Below are positions 8,410 to 17,327 of a stretch of 64,000 bases of DNA, piece after piece. Numbering within the stretch: the first letter of the stretch is position 1; each line of letters begins with the position of its first letter. This stretch comes from Bacteroidales bacterium (GTDB lineage Bacteria; Bacteroidota; Bacteroidia; Bacteroidales; WCHB1-69), in assembly GCA_024400755.1 (NCBI GenBank), contig JAKSMG010000008.1, forward strand, positions 1 through 64,000, given 5' to 3'. The translations under genes and the position numbers were made by a program. Under the pieces are notes generated by a model, which did no database searches, was not told the origin of the DNA, and saw only the letters and a list, made by a program, of their open reading frames with translations.

Positions 8410-8991
8410 CTAAGCTCCAAAAACGTGGTCAATCAAACGGACAAACTCTTCGTAAGGCGGTGTGCCGCGCAACTCACTTAGGGCATCCGCCACCAAGCGG
8501 TAACGCCAAGCAATGTCCTTTTTGCCGCCGGGTGCGTGAAAACGATCCCACACGGCATCGCCAATCAAGTCATAATCAGCGGCAATCGTACGCATATTGG
8601 ACAACTTATCACCCATCGCCACGATTTTCGACTCCTTGGAAGCTTTCGCCAAGCGTTCCGCAGCCGCTTTTTTTCTGTCCACCCAACTGTCCTTTTTACT
8701 CACCGAAGAAAGGGTGTTGTCACTTTCTGAAGAAACAATGGCTGCCACCCGTTCGCCGAATTCTGCATGGATTTGCTCCACGGTGCAATCCGTATCTTCC
8801 ACAACGTCGTGTAAGACTGCCGCCGCCAACAACTCTTGATCATTAGTCAAAGACGTTACAATTGTCAGCGCTTCCAATGGGTGAACGATGTATGGATAGC
8901 CCTTGCTTCTTCGTTCCGTCCCGGCGTGGGCCTTAACAGCAAAGATAATTGCTTTGTCTAATAATTCGGTATCAATGGGTGCATTCGCCAT
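8410..8991 (-). CDS. HD-domain small alarmone hydrolase (SpoT/MESH1-like)
   Basis: The 193-residue single-domain HD protein has His37, His61-Asp62, Glu65-Asp66 and Asp128, the metal and catalytic residues of the RelA/SpoT hydrolase half. It probably cleaves (p)ppGpp to GDP or GTP plus pyrophosphate. There is no synthetase, TGS or ACT domain, so it belongs with the stand-alone hydrolases. It lies directly downstream of a separate RelA/SpoT synthetase gene on the same strand, 87 bp away. Making and removing the alarmone may therefore be divided between two neighbouring proteins. Other HD phosphohydrolase substrates cannot be excluded. Confidence 0.8.
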   Translation of the reverse strand: MANAPIDTELLDKAIIFAVKAHAGTERRSKGYPYIVHPLEALTIVTSLTNDQELLAAAVLHDVVEDTDCTVEQIHAEFGERVAAIVSSESDNTLSSVSKKDSWVDRKKAAAERLAKASKESKIVAMGDKLSNMRTIAADYDLIGDAVWDRFHAPGGKKDIAWRYRLVADALSELRGTPPYEEFVRLIDHVFGA

Positions 8992-9078
8992 AAAAAACTA
9001 TTTTAACATTCATTCTAAAAAAGAAAACTCACCATCCTTTCCGTTTTCTTCTTTATGAAAAATAAAAAATTCACTATT

Positions 9079-10182
9079 TTAAGATACAATATTGATTTTC
9101 TTTGCCTGTTCGTAATTACGCTGAGCCCGCTGCTTATTGGACTGATCCGCACCGCCGAGACTGTTATAGAAAAATTCCAATCCCTTCACACCCAATCCCT
9201 GCTTTAAGATATAGACAATGCAAAGGTTTTGCAATGCCACAGAAGCGGCAATAATATCAATATCGGTACCGGCAATCTGGTGAACGGCCAACTGGAACGC
9301 GTCCTCACTATATTCATTCTTCATCCTCTCAACATCTCCGATCGTCTGAAATTGTAAAAGTTTAAACACTTCAATATATTTGGCCACACTATCCAAAAAC
9401 ACTTCCGCCTGATTAACAGCGGCGATTCGCTCTGCCAAAGGACGGAATGGGTTCAATTCTAGATAGCTATGGAACGTATCGCCATTCAAAGGAATTTCAT
9501 CGAAATCACCGCTATTCACTAAATTCTGCACCTGACGACGATACTCGGTAATCTCTCTTCGAATATTGCTAAACTGCTCATCAGCCAACTCAAGCATTCC
9601 TGCCAAACGGTTCAAGTTACGCAAATGGGCTGGGGGCACTTCCACCCCTGACTTGTAGCCAATATCGTGGTGGATGTTGGCCCAAACGTGCTGCAAAGCG
9701 GTACGCATTTGGATCTCAAAACGCAACTCGTTGATTTCAGGATGTTCAGGATCTTCAAACATAGATTTTGGAATACGACAGATATAATGCAAGGACATAT
9801 AGCCAAAGCTGTTCAATTCGTGCATTTTTCTTTTGTCCACCGAATTTTTCCAATCGATTTCAAAGATATTATCAACGATAGCTGCAATCTTGTCCACCTC
9901 ATCCGTATAAAAGGTAATCACTCTAACGCCTAAAATATCCGTCAAATCCGCCAAAAAATTGTATTTGGCACCCTTTAACTGCAACTTCCCCGACAGACTC
10001 ACATCTGTTTTTATTCTTGATTCCAGACCATTGACAATGATGGAATTGTCATCAAAGGCCTTTCTCATTCGTTGCACAACGATTTCCTTCATTTTTTCAA
10101 ATACAGGAAGCATTTCGTAATATTCTTCCATAATCATTTGACAATGAAGATCCAGGTTTCTCAACAAATCATTATTAGCCAT
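9079..10182 (-). CDS. RelA/SpoT-domain (p)ppGpp synthetase-like protein
   Basis: The 367-residue protein has a RelA/SpoT nucleotidyltransferase domain at about residues 20-215. Landmarks are RIKTDVSLSGK, GVRVITFY, SFGYMSLHYI and FEIQMRT with the catalytic-type Glu. The segment WANIHHDIGYK has His where many family members have Glu (IEHD). The C-terminal 150 residues are helical and not recognised. I chose the ATG at 10182, four bases after the stop of the upstream phosphatase gene; the frame also has a TTG at 10200 that would overlap it. The tight spacing indicates one operon with the SpoIIE-like phosphatase. The likely product is ppGpp, pppGpp or pGpp. Confidence 0.82.
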   Translation of the reverse strand: MANNDLLRNLDLHCQMIMEEYYEMLPVFEKMKEIVVQRMRKAFDDNSIIVNGLESRIKTDVSLSGKLQLKGAKYNFLADLTDILGVRVITFYTDEVDKIAAIVDNIFEIDWKNSVDKRKMHELNSFGYMSLHYICRIPKSMFEDPEHPEINELRFEIQMRTALQHVWANIHHDIGYKSGVEVPPAHLRNLNRLAGMLELADEQFSNIRREITEYRRQVQNLVNSGDFDEIPLNGDTFHSYLELNPFRPLAERIAAVNQAEVFLDSVAKYIEVFKLLQFQTIGDVERMKNEYSEDAFQLAVHQIAGTDIDIIAASVALQNLCIVYILKQGLGVKGLEFFYNSLGGADQSNKQRAQRNYEQAKKINIVS

Positions 10183-10186
10183 AATT

Positions 10187-12082
10187 CTAGTATTTAACAA
10201 TCATAATGGTAATATCGTCATTCTGCTCTACCGGGCCGGTAAACGCTCTCACCGTCTTCAACAAATCATCGCAAGCGGTTTGTGCCGTTTCAAAAACCTG
10301 TGGATTGGATGCCCACTGCAAGAGTCTTTCCTCTCCAAATTGGTTTTTATCCTTGTCTTCGGCCTCGGTCACGCCGTCGGTATATAATACCAACTTGCTA
10401 CCCTTTTCAATGTGCATTTCCTGCATTTCGTACTTGAAATCAGGAATCAACCCCACGGCCAAATTGGGCTTTTCTTGCAAGAACTCCGCTGTTCCATCTG
10501 GCTTTACCAAAATAATCGGATTATGTCCGGCGTTGCAAAATTGGAAAAGACCGGTTTTAAGATGAAGACAAGCGTGAAACAAGGTAACGAACATACCCAT
10601 ATTGTTATTGTCTGATATCGATTCGTTGATTTTCTCCATCTTTTGGGCCAAAGAAAAATTCAGCCCCGACATAAAGCGGCAGGCACTACGGGTAATGGCC
10701 ATAAACATAGATGCCGGAACACCTTTCCCCGCCACATCGCCGATGGCAAGACACAAAACGTCGTCTGAGGTGCGATATATGAAATCATACAAATCGCCGC
10801 CAACTTCCTTCGCCGGAATCAAGAGCGCATGCAAATCTACTTCGTCGCATTGCGGGAAATTCTGCGGCAGCATCGACTGCTGAATGTCGTGAGCGATATT
10901 CAACTCACTTTCAAAACGCTCATTGGCAGCCGTCGTGGTTTTCAATTCGTCAACATATTTGACAAGGGAAGTCTGCATATAATCAAACGAATCTCGCAAT
11001 TGTCTGAGTTCATCGTGAGATTTTATCTTGGGAAGTTTCGTGTTAAAATTTCCCGTGGCAATACTTTCCGCCGATTTTGAAATCTCGGTCAACGGTTGCG
11101 TCAAGTGTTTTACCACGAAATAACTCACAATAAACAGAAGAATCAATCCGAAACAAAAAACAAAACCGATAATGATGTGCATCACCGTTGAACGTTCCAA
11201 CACAGAACGATAGGGACAAATGATGGCCACTGACCAACCGTTATCCAAAGGACCAAATGAGGCGAAAGAAATATCGCGACCCAATGCGAAACTCTTAATT
11301 CCGCTATCACCGTCCAACATAGAAGTCACAATTTTACGCAAGACTTCATTGTCCTTCAACTCGGGATCATCAAAAATATTTTTACCCATTTCATACGAAT
11401 AGGGATGACCGATAAACTGTCCTTCCTTACTAACCAACAAGGTAAACGAATGTTTGTACGGCCTAATGGAATTGGTTTTCTCCGACATCTGCTCCAAGGA
11501 AATGTCTGCCGTGATGATCGCCACCAAATTGCCGTTGGAATCCAGCAAGGGACGACTAAAGGTGGACATCAACACGCCGCCACCGCCTTCGTCAAAATAG
11601 GGTTCCGACCAACTACTTTTCTTTGTTTGAGCCGGATCCCGATACCAGTCCATATTGAAATAGTCGTAATCCTCATTGCCTAACTGCTTGGTTTGCACTT
11701 GGCCGTTGGCATCTCGATAAGAATAAGGAGAAAAATAATATTTTCCGTGAAAAGCATTGGGCGGAAACGCGATGGCCGCTCCTGTAATGATGGAACTCTG
11801 TTCCACTACTTTCCGGGTAATATTATACAAATACTCTTCACTGAAAACGTGGTCTTTCAGCAGCCAGGAAATATCTTCCGTATTCACCTCAGCCACTTCC
11901 AAGGTCTTTTCCAAGTCATTAATGGTGGCTGAAAGCATATTCGTAGCCGACGACATCGCCTCTTCCGTAATCAGTTTGTGCGAATAAACCGCCAATATAG
12001 CCATCGCAATAAGGAATATCACAGAAGTGATACCCACAATATAGAGACTCAACCTACGGGAAAAAGATTTAACTTTTTTCAT
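10187..12082 (-). CDS. Membrane sensor protein phosphatase: Cache domain, HAMP, PP2C/SpoIIE
   Basis: The 631-residue protein has two membrane segments (about residues 10-30 and 290-315) flanking an extracytoplasmic Cache-like sensor domain. HAMP (about 320-370), a helical linker and a PPM/SpoIIE-type Ser/Thr phosphatase domain (about 395-630) follow. Metal-binding motifs are GGDLYDF, GDVAGKG, YTDGVTEA and QNDDITI. Such proteins dephosphorylate anti-sigma antagonists in partner-switching systems, and the adjacent gene encodes a matching HATPase kinase. The ATG at 12082 follows that kinase gene by 14 bp; the frame's TTG at 12091 is less likely. The ligand of the sensor domain is unknown. No STAS antagonist gene was seen nearby. 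Confidence 0.9.
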   Translation of the reverse strand: MKKVKSFSRRLSLYIVGITSVIFLIAMAILAVYSHKLITEEAMSSATNMLSATINDLEKTLEVAEVNTEDISWLLKDHVFSEEYLYNITRKVVEQSSIITGAAIAFPPNAFHGKYYFSPYSYRDANGQVQTKQLGNEDYDYFNMDWYRDPAQTKKSSWSEPYFDEGGGGVLMSTFSRPLLDSNGNLVAIITADISLEQMSEKTNSIRPYKHSFTLLVSKEGQFIGHPYSYEMGKNIFDDPELKDNEVLRKIVTSMLDGDSGIKSFALGRDISFASFGPLDNGWSVAIICPYRSVLERSTVMHIIIGFVFCFGLILLFIVSYFVVKHLTQPLTEISKSAESIATGNFNTKLPKIKSHDELRQLRDSFDYMQTSLVKYVDELKTTTAANERFESELNIAHDIQQSMLPQNFPQCDEVDLHALLIPAKEVGGDLYDFIYRTSDDVLCLAIGDVAGKGVPASMFMAITRSACRFMSGLNFSLAQKMEKINESISDNNNMGMFVTLFHACLHLKTGLFQFCNAGHNPIILVKPDGTAEFLQEKPNLAVGLIPDFKYEMQEMHIEKGSKLVLYTDGVTEAEDKDKNQFGEERLLQWASNPQVFETAQTACDDLLKTVRAFTGPVEQNDDITIMIVKY

Positions 12083-12096
12083 TTTTCTCAAGTCGA

Positions 12097-12495
12097 TTAT
12101 TGGAGATTGATTTTCATAGTCAAAATATTACAACCATCCCTAAAATCGTATTGCACTTCGTCCATCATCTGCTTACACAGAAAGATTCCCAAGCCGCCAA
12201 TAGGACGTTCTTCCACAGAAAGCGTGATGTCAGGATCAGACTTCTCCAAGGGATTAAACGGTTTTCCACCATCCTTCAAAATGATAGAAAGCATATCACC
12301 GTCTTTTTTTGTCTCAATTTCTATGTATCCAAGCCCTTCCTTATAGGCATAATTAACGACATTTTCAACGGTTTCTTCCACGCTAAGGCGGATTTTAAAA
12401 CATAAATCGTCGGCTTTCGGCATATCTTCTGACTGCATTAAGCACTCGACAATTTCTCCGCATTTTCCCACAATGGGTTCAAAACGTTTAATCAT
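12097..12495 (-). CDS. RsbW-like anti-sigma factor/serine kinase (HATPase)
   Basis: The 132-residue protein is a single GHKL ATPase domain. The N box is ETVENVVNYAY and the G boxes are LKDGGKPFNP and GGLGIFLCKQ. In Gram-positive and Bacteroidota systems these kinases phosphorylate a STAS-domain antagonist, or inhibit a sigma factor, and are opposed by a SpoIIE-type phosphatase. The phosphatase gene lies immediately downstream, which supports a pair. The antagonist and target sigma factor are not in this window. Confidence 0.85.
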   Translation of the reverse strand: MIKRFEPIVGKCGEIVECLMQSEDMPKADDLCFKIRLSVEETVENVVNYAYKEGLGYIEIETKKDGDMLSIILKDGGKPFNPLEKSDPDITLSVEERPIGGLGIFLCKQMMDEVQYDFRDGCNILTMKINLQ

Positions 12496-12544
12496 TTTTC
12501 TTTAATTTATGTTGAATTAAATATTTTTCCAACGAATCTGCGAC

Positions 12545-13303
12545 CTACATCGCCATTTTCCAGGTTAGTTCTACAATAATGGACTTGGAATAGACATTGG
12601 CCACGAAATGGATGAATTTACCGAAATCCACACGTGCGTCGTGATCGGCCTTGTCCGAAATAATACGGATGACCGTGAACGGCAAATTAAATTCCGCACA
12701 GACCTGCGCCACGGCGGCACCTTCCATCTCCACGCATTTCACTTCCGGCAACAGAGCTATCAGTTCCTGACGTTTTTCATCCGTACTGATAAACTGGTCG
12801 CCGCTGGCCACGTCACCACTGACCAAAGTGGGACGAATAAAGCTAAATTCGCGATATGCCTCCTCGCCAACAATTTCCTTAAACTCACGCTTCAACAGTC
12901 CCTCGATGGTTCGCATGGCCAAGTTGGTCAAGTTCTCGTCAGTTGGCAAATAAACTTTGTCGGTCAAGGGAATTTGAAAACGCGGAATAATCGGACGGGC
13001 GTCCAAGTCGTGCTGCACCAAGCGCTTCGCCACCACGATGTCGCCTACGTTAAGTTCATCGGACAAAGCACCGGCCGTACCCACAAAAACCAGATGGCTG
13101 ATATGGAAGTGTTCCGCCATCAACGTTGCCGTGATGGCCGCTGCCACCTTTCCCCACTTAGAAAAAGAAACGACACAATCCACCCCGTTCATCTTTCCCT
13201 CATAAAACACACGATCGGCGATTTCCCATTTCACAGGATTTTCAACTTCATCCATAACCATCGCGATTTCTTCTTCCATCGCGGCCAAAATACCTAATTT
13301 CAT
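12545..13303 (-). CDS. mtnN: 5'-methylthioadenosine/S-adenosylhomocysteine nucleosidase
   Basis: This enzyme hydrolyses methylthioadenosine and S-adenosylhomocysteine to adenine plus the thio-ribose compound, for methyl-cycle recycling. The 252-residue protein shows LGILAAMEEEI at the N-terminus, VFVGTAGALSD, the SGDVASGDQFI loop, VEMEGAAVAQVC, and SDKAD with the catalytic-type Asp. The ATG at 13303 is preferred to the TTG at 13324, which lies in the -7 box. It is on the same strand as the anti-sigma kinase, 49 bp upstream, and has its own promoter. Confidence 0.92.
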   Translation of the reverse strand: MKLGILAAMEEEIAMVMDEVENPVKWEIADRVFYEGKMNGVDCVVSFSKWGKVAAAITATLMAEHFHISHLVFVGTAGALSDELNVGDIVVAKRLVQHDLDARPIIPRFQIPLTDKVYLPTDENLTNLAMRTIEGLLKREFKEIVGEEAYREFSFIRPTLVSGDVASGDQFISTDEKRQELIALLPEVKCVEMEGAAVAQVCAEFNLPFTVIRIISDKADHDARVDFGKFIHFVANVYSKSIIVELTWKMAM

Positions 13304-13321
13304 AGTTTGTCCATTTTTTTG

Positions 13322-13329
13322 CAAAAGTA
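13322..13329 (-). promoter_or_regulatory. -7 box for mtnN
   Basis: The minus strand reads TACTTTTG, about 19 bp upstream of the ATG at 13303. It may drive the block from mtnN down to the alarmone genes. Confidence 0.6.
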
Positions 13330-13677
13330 CAAAAAAAAAGAACTAATATATATACATCAGCATAAATAATTCATAATTTTCAGTTTTTCAGGACATCCTT
13401 TACAACCAAAAAGAAAGATTTCGCCGCTATTACAAATGCGTGGAGCATCACGCCAATCTCCCTTTTTTTTGTGTATTCTAATGAATTAAAATATAAAAAG
13501 ACAGTCTGCAATATTCAAAAAAAGAAGAACCATAGTCCTGTGTGGTGAAATCGGACTGCTTACTGAATATTAAGAGAATGCGGCGGATAATGGTTGAGGG
13601 TTGATTGGTTAGACTTTAGAGCCAAGAAATCAGGAGATTAAGAAAATTAATGCGTTATCTATCCTAAATCCTGAATT
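13330..13677. other. AT-rich intergenic stretch without recognised content
   Basis: No gene, RNA or strong hairpin was seen between the mtnN promoter and the end of the Rpn gene. The right end holds CCTAAATCCTGAATTCTATTCC-like text that also occurs loosely near 49235. Confidence 0.5.
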
Positions 13678-14580
13678 CTATTCCCTATCCCATAACCCTT
13701 CAATTTCCTCTTCCGTAAGACCAGTGATTTTACTGATCAAAGTAATGTCAATACCTTCAGACAGCATATTACGAGCAATAAGTATTTTGCTTTTTGCTTC
13801 ACCAATAGCTTCGCCTTTCTCCATACCGTCCTGGAACGCTTCTTCGCGAGCCAGTTCCATACCGCTCTGCACGTCGGCATAATCCCAAATGCTCTTCTTG
13901 TACTCGTCCTTTTCCATATCGCTGAATTTTTTGTAGTTGCAACGCCTGAACATCGTCTCGAAAAAGGAATTTCCGCTCGCCTGCTGCGGCAGCTCCGTCA
14001 TCTTGCGCATGTTGTTGAACACGTGGGCCAAGATTTCCTGTTCCGTCTTCGGGACCTTCTTTTCGCGTGCAAAGATACCTAATTCTACGATACAAAACGT
14101 CGGGTTGTCGGAAATAATGTTGCCGAAGTCGTCCTTGTAGTTCACGAACCACACCTTTTCCCCACGTTTCAGGGCCAGTCTGTCGGGATGCTCCATAAGG
14201 CAGACCACGCACACCTTCGCAATATGGTATTTTTTGTCCTTGACGGTGATGGAGTTGCTGATGAGGCGGCTGGCGTAGGCAAGGCCCCTTTCGATGGGAA
14301 AGCGCTGCCGAATCTTCTGCATCTCCACCACGAAGTAGTCGTTGCGCTCGTTCTTGCACAGCACGTCGAACACCACCTTGCGGTCGTATTCGTCCAGTCC
14401 CACCACCTCGTTGGGAAGGTACTGCACTTCGGAAATCCTTCCAAATCGCTCCGACACGAAAAGGTTGAGCATATATTTCAGTTCCTCCTGGCAGCCGTCG
14501 AGGCCAAACACACGCTTAAAGCCAAAATCGGACAGCGGATCAATGTAGCAAATCTGTTCATCAAAAATCTTTTCTTCCAT
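13678..14580 (-). CDS. Rpn/PD-(D/E)XK nuclease family protein, copy A
   Basis: The 300-residue protein is of the type annotated as PD-(D/E)XK nuclease family transposase, related to Rpn recombination-promoting nucleases. The N-terminal nuclease part has DFGFKRVFG, Asp in VVFDVLCK and Glu-x-Gln in FVVEMQKI. The C-terminus is a variable helical tail with the charged MEKGEAIGEAK stretch and a final ITGLTEEEIEG motif. DNA encoding residues 1-239, plus about 58 bp of leader, is identical to copy B at 49243-50169, while the tails differ. The gene looks richer in GC and CTG/GAC codons than its surroundings. In E. coli, Rpn proteins are DNA endonucleases linked to RecA-independent recombination and phage defence; the role here is inferred. 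Confidence 0.88.
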   Translation of the reverse strand: MEEKIFDEQICYIDPLSDFGFKRVFGLDGCQEELKYMLNLFVSERFGRISEVQYLPNEVVGLDEYDRKVVFDVLCKNERNDYFVVEMQKIRQRFPIERGLAYASRLISNSITVKDKKYHIAKVCVVCLMEHPDRLALKRGEKVWFVNYKDDFGNIISDNPTFCIVELGIFAREKKVPKTEQEILAHVFNNMRKMTELPQQASGNSFFETMFRRCNYKKFSDMEKDEYKKSIWDYADVQSGMELAREEAFQDGMEKGEAIGEAKSKILIARNMLSEGIDITLISKITGLTEEEIEGLWDRE

Positions 14581-14638
14581 AAGTTCAATATTGATAATTA
14601 ATATTGTAGAAAATAATAATTATTATTTTTATTATCAC
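13862..14638. repeat. 777-bp tract identical to 49451-50227
   Basis: The tract covers the 5' four-fifths of the Rpn gene and its leader. By eye there are no differences, including at synonymous sites. Homology continues with scattered substitutions to about 14750. Confidence 0.9.
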
Positions 14639-14907
14639 ATTGCAAAAATAAACATAAAAACAATACAATCGTACCATTGTTGATAAATTTTTATTTTGCT
14701 AAAAACCAGATTGATAAGAAGTTAATATTAACAATCAAAAATAAATTTGTTAAATTATAGCAATAAAAATAGGAATATAAAAAACATAAATACACAAAAA
14801 AATTGTAGAAACACTGCGCACGACGTTTCTCTAACGTCATACGCAACGTCTCGACAACGATTCTACATTTAATCAAAAAAAGGGTGAAAATTAAGCCGAA
14901 TGCCTAA
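14639..14907. repeat. Intergenic: Rpn leader homology and a diverged palindromic repeat
   Basis: 14639 to about 14750 is a diverging copy of 50228-50340. At 14805-14866 there is an imperfect palindrome (AGAAAC at 14807-14812 with GTTTCT at 14825-14830, and outer GTAGAA with TTCTAC at 14861-14866). It resembles the gtagagac/gtctctac palindrome at 50364-50391. No gene was seen. Confidence 0.6.
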
Positions 14908-16251
14908 TTAGCGAACAACATCTACTTTCTTGATGACGATTCCTTCTTGTGTATAGATTTTCATCATATACAATCCGGATGTCAAATTAGACATTGATAT
15001 GCTCACATCTCTTCCGTTGACACATATATCCTTCATCTTTTGTCCCGAAATATTATAGATTTCAACACGAACAATATCGGCTTGCGAAGTAATCGTTACG
15101 TCATCATACGCCGGATTGGGATAAATACGGGTTTCCACCGGCAAATGCTCCTCAACGGCATCACTTTCCACAATCATTACATTGGAAAGAATCACTTGAG
15201 CCAAACTGCCCTCGTAGGCAAAAGCTAACTTCACATTGGATTCTCCCGCCAAGCTGCTCAAATTGACCGTTGCCGAAGTCCGCTGCCAATTTCCAAATGG
15301 ACCGTAATCGCTCAATTTCCACAAAGGGGTTGAGGAAAATGTTTCTCCGCCATCTACGCTCGCATAAATTTTCAAATCAACATATTCATTATCAACGTAG
15401 GAGAAATTACTCATAAAATCAATATTCATAGCCAATGCCTGATGATAATTACTGAAATCCAAAGTCCGGGTAATCAACTTTTCCGTTCTGTCATACGCCG
15501 TTCCTGAACAGGAAGCCCAAGTTCCTTCTAAATAAAAAAGTTTCCAAGTAGTATCAATATTTGTAAAATCGATACTCCAACATTCGGGAGGAAAGCAACC
15601 CGAGGAAAAATCCTCTGTCCAAGGCAAGACCGACACTGCGTCGGTACAATTGTCTTCACTACTGGCAATGGTCAAATTATCGATATAGAGATAGAATTTG
15701 TCAGAAGAGGCATACTTAATAGCAATATAGGTGGTTCCTTCCGGAAAAGTCTCAGAACAAACGCCACCGGCCACAGGAATACTCATCACCGACATCCAGG
15801 TAAAAGCCGAAATATCATCCGTAGTGGTGGAATAGCCCAACTGCAAACTCTGACTTTCATACAAACTCCTTGCGTCAAAGGTAATGCTAATAGACGACTC
15901 GAGAGTAGGCAGTTCAGGCGTAATCAGATATTGGACAAAATTGCCGGAAGCAACAGGCATCATCGAGCTGAATCGGAAAACGAAATTATTGCCATCGGCA
16001 CAAGGTCCCAGGACGGCATTATTTCCATTGTTGGGATCGGCACTGAAATACTGCCAGCAATCAGCCAAATCGTCAAAGGTTTCCACAATCGGCAGAGTTA
16101 CGTGTTCGCAGTCAACGGAAACAGCAGCATTGGAAAAGGAAACGGCATTCGGTCCATTCAAATCACCATTGACATTCGACAGATTTTGGGCAGCCAGACC
16201 CAATGTCAAAATGGCAAACATCATAAAAGAAGCAATATTCTTTTTCATCAT
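14908..16251 (-). CDS. Secreted T9SS cargo protein with two cleaved-adhesin-like domains
   Basis: The 447-residue protein starts with a signal peptide (about residues 1-21). A jelly-roll domain (about 50-200) has the VETFDDLADCWQYF start typical of choice-of-anchor J/cleaved-adhesin modules. A second (about 205-370) starts LPWTEDFSSGCFPPECW. The T9SS type A sorting domain begins at RIYPNPAYDDV and ends SGLYMMKIYTQEG. The two domains are the kind found in gingipain adhesin regions, which bind host proteins or haem. It has its own -7 box at 16285-16292. The ligand is unknown. Confidence 0.85.
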   Translation of the reverse strand: MMKKNIASFMMFAILTLGLAAQNLSNVNGDLNGPNAVSFSNAAVSVDCEHVTLPIVETFDDLADCWQYFSADPNNGNNAVLGPCADGNNFVFRFSSMMPVASGNFVQYLITPELPTLESSISITFDARSLYESQSLQLGYSTTTDDISAFTWMSVMSIPVAGGVCSETFPEGTTYIAIKYASSDKFYLYIDNLTIASSEDNCTDAVSVLPWTEDFSSGCFPPECWSIDFTNIDTTWKLFYLEGTWASCSGTAYDRTEKLITRTLDFSNYHQALAMNIDFMSNFSYVDNEYVDLKIYASVDGGETFSSTPLWKLSDYGPFGNWQRTSATVNLSSLAGESNVKLAFAYEGSLAQVILSNVMIVESDAVEEHLPVETRIYPNPAYDDVTITSQADIVRVEIYNISGQKMKDICVNGRDVSISMSNLTSGLYMMKIYTQEGIVIKKVDVVR

Positions 16252-16284
16252 AATATATATTTATACATTATCAATTTAATACTG

Positions 16285-16292
16285 CAAAAATA
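16285..16292 (-). promoter_or_regulatory. -7 box for the 447-residue T9SS protein
   Basis: The minus strand reads TATTTTTG, 34 bp upstream of the ATG at 16251. Confidence 0.6.
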
Positions 16293-16409
16293 CAAATAAA
16301 ATCGAAATTATCCCCTTCGATCTTGCAAAGTAGCCATTTTTACTAATTTTTTCCCGCCACTTTTCTCTTGATAGGAAAGTTGCCAAAAGATCAAGCCGAC
16401 ATCAATTCC

Positions 16410-16650
16410 GCCCGATTTCACCACCCCGCCCTGACGGGCACCCCTCCTAATGTTGAGATTCCGATGTTCCCTCCTTACGTCGGAAACATCGGAATGGCGA
16501 CATACCTTGTGGGCGTGATGGCGGCGGCGCAAAATAGGAAGTTAATGCACGTATGGGATGCCGCCGCCACTTCTTGCCCAATGAATCGTCACCATTCCGA
16601 CGAAGCACAGCGAAGTCGGAATCTCTTTACAAGACTAAAAGGAATAATTC
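16410..16650. repeat. Dispersed mosaic repeat with locus-specific hairpins
   Basis: The segment caccaccccgccctgacgg near 16418 resembles 23524 and 27477. A 14-bp stem with one mismatch (16460-16473 with 16484-16497) encloses ctccttacgt. A second hairpin ATTCCGAC/GTCGGAAT (16594-16601 with 16615-16622) and the following ctctttacaagac text recur in inverse orientation at 23472-23515. The truncated Rpn frame begins inside this repeat. Confidence 0.8.
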
Positions 16651-16675
16651 CAAAAAAATTGTGTTTTTTTTCGTG

Positions 16676-17107
16676 GAATTGACTAAATTTGCAGCGCAAA
16701 TCAATCGTGAGGACTTCAAGGACGAGATGAGCAAGTGGCTGTACCTCCTCAAGAACATCGGGCAGATGGACGAGCAGGACAGCACGCAGGAAAGCGACAT
16801 CTTCAGGAAGTTCTACGAAACGTGTCGAATGTCAAAGCTAACAACTATGGAAAAGGAAGAATACACCAAGAGCGTGCTGGAATACGAAGACGTGCAGGAT
16901 GCCCTGGACTATATGCGGAAGACCTCCCTGAAAGAAGGTTTTGAAAAGGGACTTGCTGAAGGGAAAGCTGAGGGACTCGCCGAAGGGAAAGCTGAAGGGA
17001 AAGCTGAAGCCAAACTGGCTATGGCAAAAAGTATGCTTGTTAAGGGCATTGACTTAGACACGATAATATCTATTACAGGCCTGACGGCTGAAGAAATTGA
17101 ACGATAA
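16676..17107 (+). pseudogene. 5'-truncated Rpn-family gene lacking the nuclease core
   Basis: From about 16676 the frame matches the second half of Rpn-type proteins: FAAQINREDF, an ESDIFRKFYETC segment, EKEEYTKSVLEYEDVQDAL, an AEGKAEGLAEGK repeat tail and the ending ITGLTAEEIER. The ending is close to that of the intact gene at 33009 (AKSM..KGIDLD..ISITGLTAE). About 190 N-terminal residues, including the Asp and Glu-x-Gln catalytic positions, are missing. The open frame upstream (ATG at 16553) runs through repeat DNA and is not Rpn sequence. An ATG at 16728 could start a C-terminal-only product of about 126 residues. In E. coli, C-terminal Rpn products can act as antitoxins, so a retained function is possible but speculative. 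Confidence 0.75.
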
Positions 17108-17274
17108 CCCAAACATCGTCAACTGCTCCCATATCCTATTTAAGAACACAAAAGATTAGTATAACCTATGAAAACGTTTCACGATACGTTCTGTATAGGA
17201 TATGCTTCGTTCATTCGTCAACTCCTTGACTAAAGAGATCGCGAACAGGGTGTTAGAATTTTAGACACAAAAAA

Positions 17275-17296
17275 GGGGCGGATTTTCATCCGTCCC
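17275..17296 (-). terminator. Terminator of the 1033-residue T9SS protein gene
   Basis: A 9-bp stem (with one G-T pair) lies 32 bp beyond the stop codon, with T-runs on both strands. Confidence 0.75.
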
Positions 17297-17327
17297 TTTT
17301 TAGCGACTAATATGTATGATTTACAGA

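Noticed and set aside
13799-14359. Overlapping open frames inside Rpn copies A and B
   Set aside because: The same frames occur in both copies only because the DNA is identical; they lack known domains and reflect the GC-rich codon use of the real gene.
13678-14580. Insertion sequence (the family is often named transposase)
   Set aside because: No terminal inverted repeats or target duplications border the genes; the protein is an Rpn-type nuclease, and the identical tract ends inside the gene.
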